DNA of 61,757 bases from Planctomycetota bacterium (GCA_028280485.1 JANQLS010000053.1:1-61757); one strand, 5' to 3'. Counted from the stretch's first letter, positions 1-9,774 are shown. The notes: generated by a model not told the origin, from the letters alone. Program-made: numbers and translations.

Positions 1-64
1 GAGAGAAAATCTGAATACTAAGTAAATTAGTTCTATAGAAGCTGATTGATTTTGCCATACCGGC

Positions 65-3000
65 TCAGGGGCTGAGCCGACCACTGTTACTCTGCCACGT
101 TTTTAATGTTCGATCTTCACCCACACTGATCAGTGTCTCTCCATCTACAGTGAACTCTAAGGCGTTGACCTTGCCGGAATGCCCCCTCAAAGTGGTCAAC
201 AGTTCACCCGAGTCGATATCGAAAATTCGAATCGCTCCATCCCAAGCTCCCGTGAAGAGTCTTCGCCCTGAAGCACTCACTTTTAAATCTAAAATGCCTT
301 CGGGATGTCGAGCGAAAGTACGGACCAATTTCCCCGTCGACAATTCCCAAACACGAATCATCTTGTCTCTCGAAGCGGAGAGAATGTATTCACCATCCGA
401 GGTGAATTCTAAACTCGAGATTCCTGCTTCGTGGGCATCTTTAAAATGATGTATCGCTTGGGAAGTTTCTAAATCCCAAACCACAATGTGGTGATCTTTA
501 CCACCAGAAACCAACCACCGTCCCGTGGGATGAAGAGCCAACGCACTCACGCCCTTTTCATGCTTCTTAAATGTTTTAAGCGGTTTTCGCTTCGAATAAT
601 CGAAAGTGAATATAGAGCCCTGTTCACTTCCACAGAGGATGAGTTTTTCCTGAGGTTCATACTCTAAGGTGAGTAGTGCACCGCCATTGGGTCTTAAAAC
701 TTCAGGTTGCTGGGTAGGATCACGAGGCCAAATCCGAATCGTACCGTCCATTCCGACCGAGATTAAGCTCTTATCGCTGGGTACCCAGCTCAAGTCATGC
801 ACCTTTCCTAAGTGCCCCTTCAAGGTTTTTAGAATTTTAAAATCACTCGTTGAGCGAATCTCAATGGAAGATTCATCCGCGCTCAAGGGTGAAGCGCCAC
901 TAGCCGCGAGTTCTTTCCCATCACTCGACAACCGGAGTGAATGATAGGCGAATGAAGTTGAAAGCTTTTTGTGAATTCGATCGGTGTGAAAGGGTTTCCA
1001 AGTTCGAATCATGCCTTCACGACCCGCACTTAAATAAGTGACATCATTTTTTGTTCGGGCGCTCGAAGAATTCTCCGAAGACAGAGCCACCTCTTCCACA
1101 GTGAAGATTTCTCGAGTATGCCCTCGCCCTAAGAAGAGTTGCTCTCCAGTCTCCGCATCCCAAACTCGAAACGTTCGATCCCCTGATCCAGTCAGGATGT
1201 GCTTCCCCGTGGAATCGAACTTGGCGATGAGAACACGATTTTTGTGCCCTCTGAGGGTAGTGATCAATTTTAGATCGGGATAACTCCAAACGTGAACCAG
1301 ATCATCACCACCAGCGGAAACTAAGCGAGTTCGAGTCGAATCATATTTGAGACTAAAAATGATGCCTTCATGAGCTTTAACTTCCGCAATTTTTTGATGA
1401 TCACTGGTTTTAAAAATGCGAATGAAATGAGAGACCCCTTGAGCATGTTTCACCGGCCCCGCAACAGCAACTCGTTGATTGGAAGGATCGAGGATGGCAC
1501 TGGTGAGGGTCATCCGGCCTAAACTCTTCGATGAAACCCCTCGAGAAGTCCCGAGCAAAATCGTATTGATGGATCCTTTATTACTGATCGCAAGAGCTCG
1601 ACTTCCCCCTTCAATGAACTTAATATCGAGAACACGTGAATTTTTAATCCCAAAACCCACCTCATAAAGCTCATTCGCTTGCCAATCAGAAATGAGATTC
1701 CAACCATCTTCCGAACCGATTGCAAGATCTCCACGCTGACTGAGAGCGAGGGCAAGCACCCCTTTGGAGAGGCTCGTTCTTCTGGCAAAAACACCCCCAC
1801 TCGTTACTCTAAACTCTTTTGCTTCATCCGGCTCTCTTGGAGTCCAATAATGAATTCTTCCTCCCTCGCCCCCAAAATAAATTCGTCTCTCGATTTCAGG
1901 TATATCCAGGTCTGAATTCACCCCAAGATTCGTGACACTCGTAAAGATCGCTCCCGAGGCCACCTGAAGTTGATGGTCAGAAGTATCGATCAAACTCTTT
2001 AAATACCCCCACTCCCAATCACGTCGGTTCGGCGGACAAGCATCTAAGAGAGATTGCGCCTCAACCACTTCATGCTCTTCTAAATGCCAACTGGCGGCAT
2101 TGATCCGCGCCAGATAGGCATTGTTATCGATGATGTCGGAGTAGGCCCATTGAAGAAGGATAACGACGGACAAACCGAGGAGCACGGCACTGAGCGTCCC
2201 CACTAAACCTAACGCCATCGCCCGATTGCGCTTCAACCATTTTCGAAATTCAACCCAGGGCCCAGTGCGGTGAGCTTCGACCACGCGATTTTCAAGGTAA
2301 GCACGCAAATCTTTGCCAAGGGCATCAGCGGTGGGATAACGATCGGCGGGATTCTTCGCCATCGCTTTTTCACAGATGGCGACGAGTTCATTCGGCACGC
2401 GGCGCTGAACAGTATCTAATGGAGGAGGGGCGGTATCTAGAATTTCTTGAACCGAACCCTTAAAGTCGTTCCCCAAGTCCTTTAACTCATGAGGAAGGCG
2501 TCCCGCCAAAAACTCGTAGAGCATCGCACCGATCGAATAGACGTCACTTCGCGTACTCAAAGACTGAACATCCCCGCGAGCTTGTTCGGGGGGCATGTAG
2601 GCTAAGGTACCCAGAACCGTCCCTACCATCGTATGAAGAGTACTCTCCCCCGGATTCTTCGCGGCGAGCTCTTCATCGACAGTTGTCTCTAATGCGGCTT
2701 TTTCCTTCGATTCTTGAACTTGAAGGTCTTTCGCCAAGCCCCAATCCATGACGTAAACTTCGCCGTGAATCCCAACCATGATGTTTGAGGGCTTGAGATC
2801 CCGGTGAATAATATTTCGCGCGTGAGCAAAGCCTAGGGTGTCACAGATTTTAACGAAGATCTCTAAGACCCGAACTTGGTTCCAACCGCCGATTCCCTGA
2901 GTAGAATAGTCGAAAATTTTCTTCAGCTCATCCCCTTGAACCATCCGCATCGTGAAGAAGGGGCGCCCATCATCACCCTCTCCTAATTCGTGGACAGGAA

Positions 3001-3355
3001 CGACACCGGGGTGATCGAGCTGACCGGTAATTTTGGCTTCAATCAAAAATCGTTTGAGGCGGCGAGGGCCAGGTTTATCAGCGGAACTCCCATCGGTAAC
3101 CACCTTCATTGCGAGAGTGCGATCGAGGTTTTTATCCCATACTCGAAAGACTCGCCCCATCCCCCCTCGACCGAGTTCATCTCCCATATCGTAGCGATCG
3201 GCACCGATCACACTCAATGGAGACTTCGGTCTTTCCGGCTCTTTTTGGATTCCAATCTCTTGAACATCTGACATCGTCGCCTCCATCTCAGAATCGACCT
3301 TGGGCGAAGGCCGAGGCTCTGAATGAGACTCATTGTCGGATTTTCTTTTTACCAT
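65..3355 (-). CDS. Membrane Ser/Thr protein kinase with C-terminal WD40 propeller
   Basis: Likely transmits a signal by phosphorylating proteins on Ser/Thr. The kinase domain spans about residues 55-355 of 1096: glycine loop GRGGMGRVF (62-70), lysine in AMKVV (84), catalytic loop HRDLKPSN (184-191) and PPEQARG in the activation segment. The metal-binding motif is DWG (204-206) instead of DFG, a variant I associate with Planctomycete kinases. One hydrophobic segment lies at about 380-403. The rest is a series of WD40 blades with GH...WD signatures (for example GHKNRV, VWDAETGE, IRVWELSTG), presumably a binding propeller on the other side of the membrane. The gene starts at ATG 3355 and stands alone; the upstream gene is divergent. 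The fold is clear, but substrates are unknown. Confidence 0.93.
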   Translation of the reverse strand: MVKRKSDNESHSEPRPSPKVDSEMEATMSDVQEIGIQKEPERPKSPLSVIGADRYDMGDELGRGGMGRVFRVWDKNLDRTLAMKVVTDGSSADKPGPRRLKRFLIEAKITGQLDHPGVVPVHELGEGDDGRPFFTMRMVQGDELKKIFDYSTQGIGGWNQVRVLEIFVKICDTLGFAHARNIIHRDLKPSNIMVGIHGEVYVMDWGLAKDLQVQESKEKAALETTVDEELAAKNPGESTLHTMVGTVLGTLAYMPPEQARGDVQSLSTRSDVYSIGAMLYEFLAGRLPHELKDLGNDFKGSVQEILDTAPPPLDTVQRRVPNELVAICEKAMAKNPADRYPTADALGKDLRAYLENRVVEAHRTGPWVEFRKWLKRNRAMALGLVGTLSAVLLGLSVVILLQWAYSDIIDNNAYLARINAASWHLEEHEVVEAQSLLDACPPNRRDWEWGYLKSLIDTSDHQLQVASGAIFTSVTNLGVNSDLDIPEIERRIYFGGEGGRIHYWTPREPDEAKEFRVTSGGVFARRTSLSKGVLALALSQRGDLAIGSEDGWNLISDWQANELYEVGFGIKNSRVLDIKFIEGGSRALAISNKGSINTILLGTSRGVSSKSLGRMTLTSAILDPSNQRVAVAGPVKHAQGVSHFIRIFKTSDHQKIAEVKAHEGIIFSLKYDSTRTRLVSAGGDDLVHVWSYPDLKLITTLRGHKNRVLIAKFDSTGKHILTGSGDRTFRVWDAETGEQLFLGRGHTREIFTVEEVALSSENSSSARTKNDVTYLSAGREGMIRTWKPFHTDRIHKKLSTSFAYHSLRLSSDGKELAASGASPLSADESSIEIRSTSDFKILKTLKGHLGKVHDLSWVPSDKSLISVGMDGTIRIWPRDPTQQPEVLRPNGGALLTLEYEPQEKLILCGSEQGSIFTFDYSKRKPLKTFKKHEKGVSALALHPTGRWLVSGGKDHHIVVWDLETSQAIHHFKDAHEAGISSLEFTSDGEYILSASRDKMIRVWELSTGKLVRTFARHPEGILDLKVSASGRRLFTGAWDGAIRIFDIDSGELLTTLRGHSGKVNALEFTVDGETLISVGEDRTLKTWQSNSGRLSP

Positions 3356-3520
3356 GGCGAATGAAGTCCGTGGATCAAAGTCGGGATAAATTCTATTGCA
3401 TCGGAGATTGAACGATGACCTTACTTTAACGAGAACCCAAAATCGTTACAATGATGCATTATTTGCCTGAGCCGGTTATCGTTGTAATTTCAAACGAACG
3501 AAAAGAAAGCTTTATTCACC

Positions 3521-3982
3521 ATGAGTTCTACAAATCAAACTTGGAACGTCTATCTGTCAGGAGAAATTCACTCCGATTGGCGCGAACGCATCGTCGTTGG
3601 AATTCAAAGTGAAGGGCTTCCCATCAGCGTATCAGCTCCCGTAACCGACCACGGTAAGAGCGATGACTGCGGGGTCGACATCTTGGGATCTGAGGAAAAG
3701 AATTTCTGGAAAGACCACAAAGGTGCCGGCATCAATTCGATTCGTACGCGAACTCATATTCGTCACGCAGATATCGTCGTCGTTCGATTCGGCCCCAAAT
3801 ACCGCCAATGGAATGCCGCCTTTGATGCAGGATTCGCCCACGCTCTGGGAAAACCGCTGATCTCCCTCCACGACGAAGATCTCGACCACGCTCTGAAGGA
3901 GGTCGACGCCGCTTCTCAAGCCACTGCCCGAGAACCGGAGCAAGTAGTTCAAATCTTAAAGTATGTCATTCACCAGCTCTAA
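3521..3982 (+). CDS. YtoQ-like protein (nucleoside 2-deoxyribosyltransferase-like fold)
   Basis: A 153-residue soluble protein resembling the YtoQ family, small proteins related to nucleoside 2-deoxyribosyltransferases. Visible family features are the N-terminal strand and turn VYLSGEIHSDWR (about residues 10-21), the central TRTHIRHADIVVVRFG segment, the WNAAFDAGFAHALGKPLI helix and the closing SLHDEDLDHALKEVD segment. There is no signal peptide and no membrane segment. The biochemical role of the family is not established, so no reaction is assigned. It is divergent from the kinase and about 220 bp before the PQQ gene, so it is probably its own transcript. Confidence 0.8.
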   Translation: MSSTNQTWNVYLSGEIHSDWRERIVVGIQSEGLPISVSAPVTDHGKSDDCGVDILGSEEKNFWKDHKGAGINSIRTRTHIRHADIVVVRFGPKYRQWNAAFDAGFAHALGKPLISLHDEDLDHALKEVDAASQATAREPEQVVQILKYVIHQL

Positions 3983-4202
3983 ACCCGCTGAAACCGTTTC
4001 TATTTGTTAGATTTTATTTAGATGGCGTTCGGGCCTTTGTCATTTACCCCCTTGAGAGCCTATAATCAACTTCTACATTTTTCCTAAATCCCAGTGAGGT
4101 TTCCCACGCTTCTTTAAAAAGCAGGGCCAGCTCAACGGAGATTTAGAATTAGAAGACTTCCATCAAAATTAAACCCCAACAACTCATCTCTGAGACCTTT
4201 TC

Positions 4203-5462
4203 ATGAAGCTTAAAGTTTCCCAACCGCTATTCATTTCTTCATTCTCAAAACTGTCGTTATCGATGAGCTTCGCTCTGCTCATCTTTTTCTCCAACTCCTT
4301 GACTCATGCTGAAGACTGGCCTCAATTTTTAGGCCCGGATCGAAATGGAATCTCCAAAGAAACCAAGTGGAGAAGCAACTGGTCAGAGAAAGACGTCAAG
4401 ATTTCATGGAAGGCGGAGGTCGGCATCGGCTTTAGTAGTATGTCGGTCAAAGACGGGCGCTTTTTCACCATGGGTCATCGCGCTGGGAATGACTTGGTCT
4501 ACTGTCTCAATGCCGAGACCGGGAAAGAAATTTGGAAATACAAATACAAGTGTAAGATCGTCGACAACCTCCACGAAGGCGGCCCGGCCGCAACTCCGAC
4601 CATCGACGGTGATCGAGTTTACACTCTGAGTAAAGAAGGTCATATCTTTTGCTTCAATGCAAAAAATGGAGACGTCATCTGGGAGAAGTACATTCCTAAA
4701 TTTTTAAAAGCGAAAATGCCCGAATGGGGATTCAGTGCCTCAGCTCTCGTTCTCGGAGACAAAGTCATCTTCGATGGCGGCCCTCTTTTTGCTCTAAATA
4801 AAAAAGACGGGAGCCTCATCTGGAAGACGAAAAAGAAATACACATGCGGTTACGGCTCTGCCATTTATTTCAAGCAAGACAAACAGGGAACGCTCGCCTG
4901 CCTCAATAATGATGGCTTAATTTTAGCGGACCCCAATACGGGAAAAGTTCACGACCTCTACACCTGGCCGACCCAATATCAAACCAACTCGACGACTCCT
5001 CTTTTCCTCAATGACGGAACGATCTTTATTTCGACGGCGTATAATAAAGGCTGCGCTCTGCTCAAGGTTAAAAACAACAAATTGGTACGCAAGTACGAAA
5101 ACCGAAACATGCGGAACCACATGAACAATTCCATCCCTTACAAAGATTATCTCTTTGGCTACGATGGAAAAGCCCACCGTGGAAGCCGAGTTCCCTTCGT
5201 CTGTATTAATCGTAAAACGGGTGAAGTGATGTGGAAAAAGATGGGCATGGGCTGTGGGTCGGTTATTCGAGCGGGAGATCGCTTGATTCTCTTTAGCGAT
5301 AAAGGGGAATTGGTCATCGCTAAGGCCTCAGAAAAAGAATTTAAAGAGCTCGCCCGAAAGCACATCATCTACGGACGTACTTGGACTTCTCCCATCCTTG
5401 CGAATGGAAGAATCTACGTAAGAAACGCGCGGGGAAATGTCGCCTGTGTCGACGTTAGATGA
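4203..5462 (+). CDS. Secreted PQQ-type beta-propeller protein
   Basis: A 419-residue exported protein built of repeated propeller blades of the PQQ-binding-like/BamB class. Residues 1-36 form a signal peptide ending near THAEDW. The WPQFLGPDRNGIS motif that follows is typical of Planctomycete PQQ-like proteins, and blades repeat the pattern LNAETGKEIW, FNAKNGDVIW, LNKKDGSLIW and INRKTGEVMW. No dehydrogenase catalytic domain is visible, so an enzymatic function is not claimed; scaffolding or sugar/alcohol oxidation are both possible. It precedes two Tat-exported TIM-barrel isomerases with gaps of about 70 and 63 bp, which suggests joint transcription and a shared role in periplasmic carbohydrate handling. 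Confidence 0.85.
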   Translation: MKLKVSQPLFISSFSKLSLSMSFALLIFFSNSLTHAEDWPQFLGPDRNGISKETKWRSNWSEKDVKISWKAEVGIGFSSMSVKDGRFFTMGHRAGNDLVYCLNAETGKEIWKYKYKCKIVDNLHEGGPAATPTIDGDRVYTLSKEGHIFCFNAKNGDVIWEKYIPKFLKAKMPEWGFSASALVLGDKVIFDGGPLFALNKKDGSLIWKTKKKYTCGYGSAIYFKQDKQGTLACLNNDGLILADPNTGKVHDLYTWPTQYQTNSTTPLFLNDGTIFISTAYNKGCALLKVKNNKLVRKYENRNMRNHMNNSIPYKDYLFGYDGKAHRGSRVPFVCINRKTGEVMWKKMGMGCGSVIRAGDRLILFSDKGELVIAKASEKEFKELARKHIIYGRTWTSPILANGRIYVRNARGNVACVDVR

Positions 5463-5532
5463 TGTGATCTCAACCGATCTACACTGAAATTCACCAACGA
5501 CCCATCAAAACTTGAAACGAAAGCTATACACC

Positions 5533-6453
5533 ATGTCCTCCAAAGATCATAAATTAAAAACATCGCGCCGATCTCTCTTAAAAAGAACGGCTACTGTCGC
5601 TGCCGCTGCTTCGATTGGAGCTTATAGCTCAAAAGTTGAAGGCGCGATCACGACTCTTGAAGGTCTCCCCAAAGTTGCCAGCAAAGGCAATATCAATCAG
5701 TCCTTAGTTCACTGGTGTTACCGAAAATACTGGTCCGTCGATGAGATGTGTCAACTCGCTGTGAAACTGGGTTGTAAAAGTATCGAACTGATCAGCCCTG
5801 AACATTGGCCCATTCTTAAAAAGTATGGCCTAACCTGCGCCATCGCCGGTTCTCATGGTTTTACCGACGGTATGAATACCCCTAAGAACCATAAGATGTG
5901 CATCACTAAGATTAAAAAATCGATTGACGCTTGTGCCGAATATAAATTCCCTAGCGTGATCAGCTTCACCGGATTTGCTAATGGCCTCTCCTTAGAAGAG
6001 GGAATGAAAAACTGCGTTGAGGGATTCAAGAAAGTTGTGGGTTACGCAGAGAAAAAAGGTGTTACGATCAACTTGGAGATGCTCAATAGTCGCGTTGCTG
6101 AAAACATGAAGGGTCACCCCGGCTACCAAGGTGATCACACAGACTACTGCATCGAAATCCTCAAGAAAGTGGGATCCCCCCGCCTGAAGTTACTCTTCGA
6201 TATCTATCACGTACAGATCATGGATGGAGATGTCATCCAGAGAATCCGTCAGTACAAAGAGTACATCGGACACGTCCACACCGCCGGAAATCCCGGTCGA
6301 GCGGAATTGGATGACAATCAAGAGATCAACTATCCTGCAATCATGAGAGAGCTGGTAAAAGCCGGCTACAAAGATTACGTAGGCCAAGAATTCATTCCGA
6401 CCCGAGAACCCCTCGGAGGATTGGTTGAGGCTGTCAAACTTTGTGACGTCTAA
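5533..6453 (+). CDS. Tat-exported TIM-barrel isomerase, hydroxypyruvate isomerase-like
   Basis: About 306 residues of the xylose isomerase-like TIM-barrel superfamily, closest by eye to hydroxypyruvate isomerases: a conserved INLEMLNSR strand carries the metal-binding Glu, FDIYHVQ follows, then HVHTAGNPGRAELDD and the C-terminal YVGQEFIPTR. The N-terminus carries a twin-arginine signal (SRRSLLKR) and an alanine-rich hydrophobic stretch, so it folds before export. I chose ATG 5533 rather than the in-frame TTG at 5512 because it places the Tat motif normally. Substrate is not proven; Planctomycete copies with Tat signals may act on other ketoses. It lies in a row with a PQQ propeller and a second TIM barrel. 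Confidence 0.82.
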   Translation: MSSKDHKLKTSRRSLLKRTATVAAAASIGAYSSKVEGAITTLEGLPKVASKGNINQSLVHWCYRKYWSVDEMCQLAVKLGCKSIELISPEHWPILKKYGLTCAIAGSHGFTDGMNTPKNHKMCITKIKKSIDACAEYKFPSVISFTGFANGLSLEEGMKNCVEGFKKVVGYAEKKGVTINLEMLNSRVAENMKGHPGYQGDHTDYCIEILKKVGSPRLKLLFDIYHVQIMDGDVIQRIRQYKEYIGHVHTAGNPGRAELDDNQEINYPAIMRELVKAGYKDYVGQEFIPTREPLGGLVEAVKLCDV

Positions 6454-6516
6454 ACGAGCTTAAACCACTCCCCTCTCAATGTGACTGATTGAAACTCACG
6501 GTAAGGAATTAAAAAT

Positions 6517-7464
6517 ATGAGTTCAGATTTAAACCGCCGATCCTTTATCAAAAACTCAAGCCTCCTCGTCACTGCAGGTGCGTTGACGGCTTCGACGGGT
6601 CTCAACGCCAACCCCCAAGAGCCCAAAATTTCTCTTCCCCCTTCCAAGGGTGAACATCGAGGACGAATTTATAAATCGATTAAATTTCAAATGTTCCGCG
6701 GGAAGATGTCTTATCTGGAAAAATTCCAGATGCTCAAAGACATGGGTTACGACGGAGTGGAACTCAATAGCCCCAACGGTGAAAATAAGAAGGAAGCCCT
6801 GAAGGCCAGTAAAGCCATCGACTTTCCCCTCCACGGTTGCGTCGATAGCATTCACTGGGGAAGGCGGCTTTCAGACAAAGATCCCAAAGTTCGCGAAATG
6901 GGCCTTCAAGGACTGATCACCGCCATCAAAGATACTCATTACATTGGAGGATCGGCAGTCCTCTTGGTTCCCGGTCGTGTGTCCCACCCCGAAACGGAAA
7001 ATCAGCAACAGGTTTGGGATCGATCGATTGAACAAATTCACAAAGTTCTTCCCTTAGCTTCAAAGCTGGGAATTCATATTTTGATCGAGAACGTCTGGAA
7101 TGGATTCTGTTACATTCATAACGGTCCCAGTGATCAGACCGCCGAGAAACTCAGAGATTATATCGATGCCATCGATAGCCCCTGGATCGGAGTTTATTTC
7201 GATATCGGTAACCATCAGAAATACGGCAAACCCGCCGAATGGATTCGCACCTTAGGTCGAAGAATCGTTAAACTCGACGTCAAGGATTGGGGAAAGAAAA
7301 ACGGTTTCTGTAAAATCGGTGAAGGTGATGTCGATTGGGCGGACGTGAGAAAGGCTCTTAAAGAAATTAAATTTACGGGCTGGTCAACCGCGGAAGTTGG
7401 AGGCGGAAACGCCGACCGCATTCAAGAGATCGCCGAGAGGATGAATCGCGCGCTAGGATTGTAG
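6517..7464 (+). CDS. Tat-exported sugar phosphate isomerase/epimerase-like TIM barrel
   Basis: A 315-residue second member of the xylose isomerase-like TIM-barrel superfamily, with the order of motifs seen in L-xylulose/L-ribulose epimerase-like proteins: GYDGVELNSPNG (first strand), ILIENVWNGF (Glu ligand), WIGVYFDIGNHQKYG (Asp and His ligands), VKLDVKDWG, and GWSTAEVGGG near the C-terminus (last Glu). A Tat signal (NRRSFIKNSS followed by a hydrophobic stretch) is present at residues 6-35. ATG 6517 is preceded by an AAGGAA-type ribosome site. It is probably co-transcribed with the preceding isomerase. The exact substrate is unknown. Confidence 0.85.
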   Translation: MSSDLNRRSFIKNSSLLVTAGALTASTGLNANPQEPKISLPPSKGEHRGRIYKSIKFQMFRGKMSYLEKFQMLKDMGYDGVELNSPNGENKKEALKASKAIDFPLHGCVDSIHWGRRLSDKDPKVREMGLQGLITAIKDTHYIGGSAVLLVPGRVSHPETENQQQVWDRSIEQIHKVLPLASKLGIHILIENVWNGFCYIHNGPSDQTAEKLRDYIDAIDSPWIGVYFDIGNHQKYGKPAEWIRTLGRRIVKLDVKDWGKKNGFCKIGEGDVDWADVRKALKEIKFTGWSTAEVGGGNADRIQEIAERMNRALGL

Positions 7465-7509
7465 AAGCATTCAACCTATTTCCCTAGGAGTCCACACGTC
7501 ACGCTCACT

Positions 7510-7666
7510 AGCTGTGAACCTCCAACTTAACTAGCCCGAAGCGCTAGCGAGGGGTCAGAGCTTTCATTCCGGCCCCTCGCTAGCGCTTCGGGCTAGTTAA
7601 GGCCTTAGTTCTATTAGATTGGAATCCGATTCGACTCTAACTAAGCTTGATAAAAAATCACAGCCT
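7510..7666. repeat. Short palindromic miniature element, copy 1
   Basis: An about 157-bp element with ends related to AGGTTGTGAA/TTCACAACCT. At its centre is a 28-bp inverted repeat (7527-7554 with 7573-7600; core GAAGCGCTAGCGAGGGG). Homology to the copy at 33533-33679 runs through the palindrome and both flanks, in inverted orientation (for example CTAACTAAGCTTGATA at 7636-7651). Possible imperfect 5-bp duplication CTCAC/CTCAG at the ends. No coding capacity. Confidence 0.75.
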
Positions 7667-7672
7667 CTCAGC

Positions 7673-7888
7673 GGGTGGTGAATTTTCGAGGTTCATTAAC
7701 TAGCCCGGAGCGTAAGCGACGGGATCCGGAATCGTTCTGAGTTCCCATATGGAATGTTTATCTGGAAAGCTAAAGCCATTTAGTTTCCACCCGTAAAACA
7801 CTTTAGCTTGGTCCCGTCGCTTACGCTCCGGGCTAGTTAAATTTAGCGCTTGGATTTTGAGGGTGGCTTTAAGATTAATTCAGAAACT
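7673..7888. repeat. Long palindromic miniature element, copy 2 (degenerate right end)
   Basis: A 29-bp perfect inverted repeat, 7696-7724 with 7812-7840 (core AGCCCGGAGCGTAAGCGACG), encloses about 87 bp that include TTTCCACCCGTAAAACAC. That inner segment recurs at 22.8 kb and, inverted, at 9.99 kb. Outer ends resemble the family termini (GGGTGGTGAATTTT on the left, AATTCAGAAACT on the right) but have drifted. It directly abuts copy 1. Confidence 0.65.
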
Positions 7889-7932
7889 AAAAAGCTCGCT
7901 GTTGAAATTAAATTGAACAGCGAGCTTTTTTA
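7889..7932 (-). terminator. Intrinsic terminator after the 7930-9576 gene
   Basis: An 11-bp stem AGCTCGCTGTT (7893-7903) pairs with AACAGCGAGCT (7916-7926). It is flanked by an A-run on the left and a T-run on the right, so it could stop transcription in both directions. It overlaps the surroundings of the minus-strand stop codon. Confidence 0.8.
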
Positions 7933-9576
7933 TTTTGGTTTCTCATCAAAGCTAAATTTTCTCGATTTCAACATTCGAGGAATCGGATCCTTCACCTCTC
8001 CTTCAATCCAGAAGGGAAGGCGTTTTGGGTCGTAGATTAAATACTCCCCCGCTTTTAGCGGATGGTTTTTAACCGTCTCTTTGAGCTTTTTGTTTTTGGG
8101 ATCCGTGGCATCCAAAGCTTTTATTTTCCGCCTCGAAAAACCATCGTATTGCTGAAGACCCGGTCCCGACTGACCGTTGGATTTAAAGAGCCAATTCTGA
8201 GGAGTGATCCCCATCAGCTTAAGCTTCTTCTCATCGACAATAATTTTATAGAGCGTGTCCTTCACGAGTTCTTCAGCTTTCGCGGGAACAAAGAGGAGAG
8301 GACTGACGGTCTTGGTCAACTTTGAAAGTTCCTTCTGAGCTCTCTCCGAATCAGATAGGGCTTTGATGATTTCAGCTCGGACTCTGGGGGCTTTTTCGAG
8401 CTTGTATTGTTCGATGAGCTGGTCCTCGATCGTTTTCCTCTGTTTTAGTAGATAGGTGTGTAGTTCTTCATTTCGTGAGACCTCTTGTTTAGCCTGCGTC
8501 AAAAACAGCCCTAAAATAAATGCGACTTCTCGTCGAACCCGTTTCTCGGGATCTTTCAAAACAGAGCAGAGTTGTGCGAACTCCGGGCCATAGTCCTCGT
8601 CTCTAACCTCTTTCCCTAATTTTTTATAAATCTGCTTCCATGTTAAACCCCCGTCAATTTGTTCAATTCGCCCCTTATGTTGAAGAAAATCAAGAGCTGC
8701 AACTCGCAAGGCTACAGATTTCGATTTGTCGGATATGACGGGCCAAAGATATTTCAACGACAAACCGTGGCCAAAGAAACCTAACCACATCCCTCGCCGT
8801 AGGTAGATCTCCACGGCTCCTACCGTATCATCGAGATCATTAAACTTACGAATCGCATCTTTTGCTAAGTGATCCGCGTAAGCATGTGGAATTTTATTCC
8901 TATCCCAATCACTCGCTGGCGGGAGAGGGTCTCCAAATAACTTGACTATGGTGTTACGACGTTTCAAAGGATCTTTGATGTTCCAGCCTTTTTTGTATTT
9001 TTTAATTTGTTGAATGGCTCGAATCAGATCATTACGAAAAGTAGGAAGATCAACATGCTCGCGCTTCTTGGCGGTCTGACGAACATCGTAGGGGTCTCGC
9101 CCTTGTGGAACGGGCCCCATAGGACCCGGATTTGAAAACTGTTCAAAGCGATATACTCGCCCTTTTGATAAAACCCTCAAGCCACTGAGGCTGAATTTCG
9201 GAGTATCCTTAGGAAGCCACTTAAGATTTTTCTGAGGATTAGGCCAATCTTTAATAAAAAGTACCACCGTATCATCCACTTCCAACGGTTTACTCCAAAA
9301 GGTCTGAAGTCTATATCCATTATTCCAAAAGACCTCAATCTTCTGCCCTCGCTTAAAGTCTCCTTGAAGAGATTCGAGCACTTCATAACTTCGAGCTTTT
9401 GCCCAATTGGCAAGCTTGCGGGTTTTCAATCGTTTAGCGATGACGATGTATTTTGAGCCTAAACACGTAGAGGCGAGATCGGTGTGAGTGCTGAAGGCGG
9501 CATGAAGCGAGCTCTGAGAAGAAATTAAACAGATAATAAAAAGACTGAGCGTGAAAACTTTCATAGTTTTAATCAT
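7930..9576 (-). CDS. Secreted protein of unknown function with HEAT-like helical middle
   Basis: A 548-residue protein I do not recognise. It has a clear signal peptide (residues 1-27, ending near SLHAAF), then a domain rich in beta strands (about 30-150, with YIVIAKRLKTRK and VVLFIKDWPNP). This resembles modules found at the front of secreted Planctomycete proteins that also carry alpha-helical repeats. Residues about 250-420 look like HEAT-type helical repeats (RVAALDFLQHKGR, RREVAFILGLFL, VRAEIIKALSD). No catalytic motif is visible. ATG 9576 has AGGA six bases upstream, better than the inner ATG at 9564. It is a single gene between repeat-rich gaps. Confidence 0.7.
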   Translation of the reverse strand: MIKTMKVFTLSLFIICLISSQSSLHAAFSTHTDLASTCLGSKYIVIAKRLKTRKLANWAKARSYEVLESLQGDFKRGQKIEVFWNNGYRLQTFWSKPLEVDDTVVLFIKDWPNPQKNLKWLPKDTPKFSLSGLRVLSKGRVYRFEQFSNPGPMGPVPQGRDPYDVRQTAKKREHVDLPTFRNDLIRAIQQIKKYKKGWNIKDPLKRRNTIVKLFGDPLPPASDWDRNKIPHAYADHLAKDAIRKFNDLDDTVGAVEIYLRRGMWLGFFGHGLSLKYLWPVISDKSKSVALRVAALDFLQHKGRIEQIDGGLTWKQIYKKLGKEVRDEDYGPEFAQLCSVLKDPEKRVRREVAFILGLFLTQAKQEVSRNEELHTYLLKQRKTIEDQLIEQYKLEKAPRVRAEIIKALSDSERAQKELSKLTKTVSPLLFVPAKAEELVKDTLYKIIVDEKKLKLMGITPQNWLFKSNGQSGPGLQQYDGFSRRKIKALDATDPKNKKLKETVKNHPLKAGEYLIYDPKRLPFWIEGEVKDPIPRMLKSRKFSFDEKPK

Positions 9577-9611
9577 CTTTGATCCTGCTTCTGCTCGCCC
9601 GAGGTCATCCC

Positions 9612-9743
9612 CCTGTAGGGGCAGGGCCCGTTAATGACTTACGATAAGATATAGCCTGCCCCATTCCTGAAAGCGCTATTTGACTTTTAAAAACCAGCAC
9701 CACCTTCAGGGAAACGGGCGCCCACAAGGGACGCCCCTACAGG
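9612..9743. repeat. Second-family 132-bp element, intact copy
   Basis: Bounded by perfect 11-bp inverted ends CCTGTAGGGGC (9612-9622) and GCCCCTACAGG (9733-9743). The inside holds GGGCCCGTTAATGAC and GAAACGGGCGCCCACAAGGG. It is non-coding. A second copy of identical deduced length begins 31 bp downstream and is interrupted by another element. Confidence 0.8.
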
Positions 9744-9774
9744 CATTAGCCATCGTTATCTACAATTCAATCCC

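Noticed and set aside
65..3355. Inactive pseudokinase because of DWG
   Set aside because: The aspartate that binds metal is kept, HRDLKPSN and the lysine are intact, and DWG is a known variant in such kinases.
3983..4202. Small RNA or riboswitch before the PQQ gene
   Set aside because: No stable stem pattern or known riboswitch motif could be seen.
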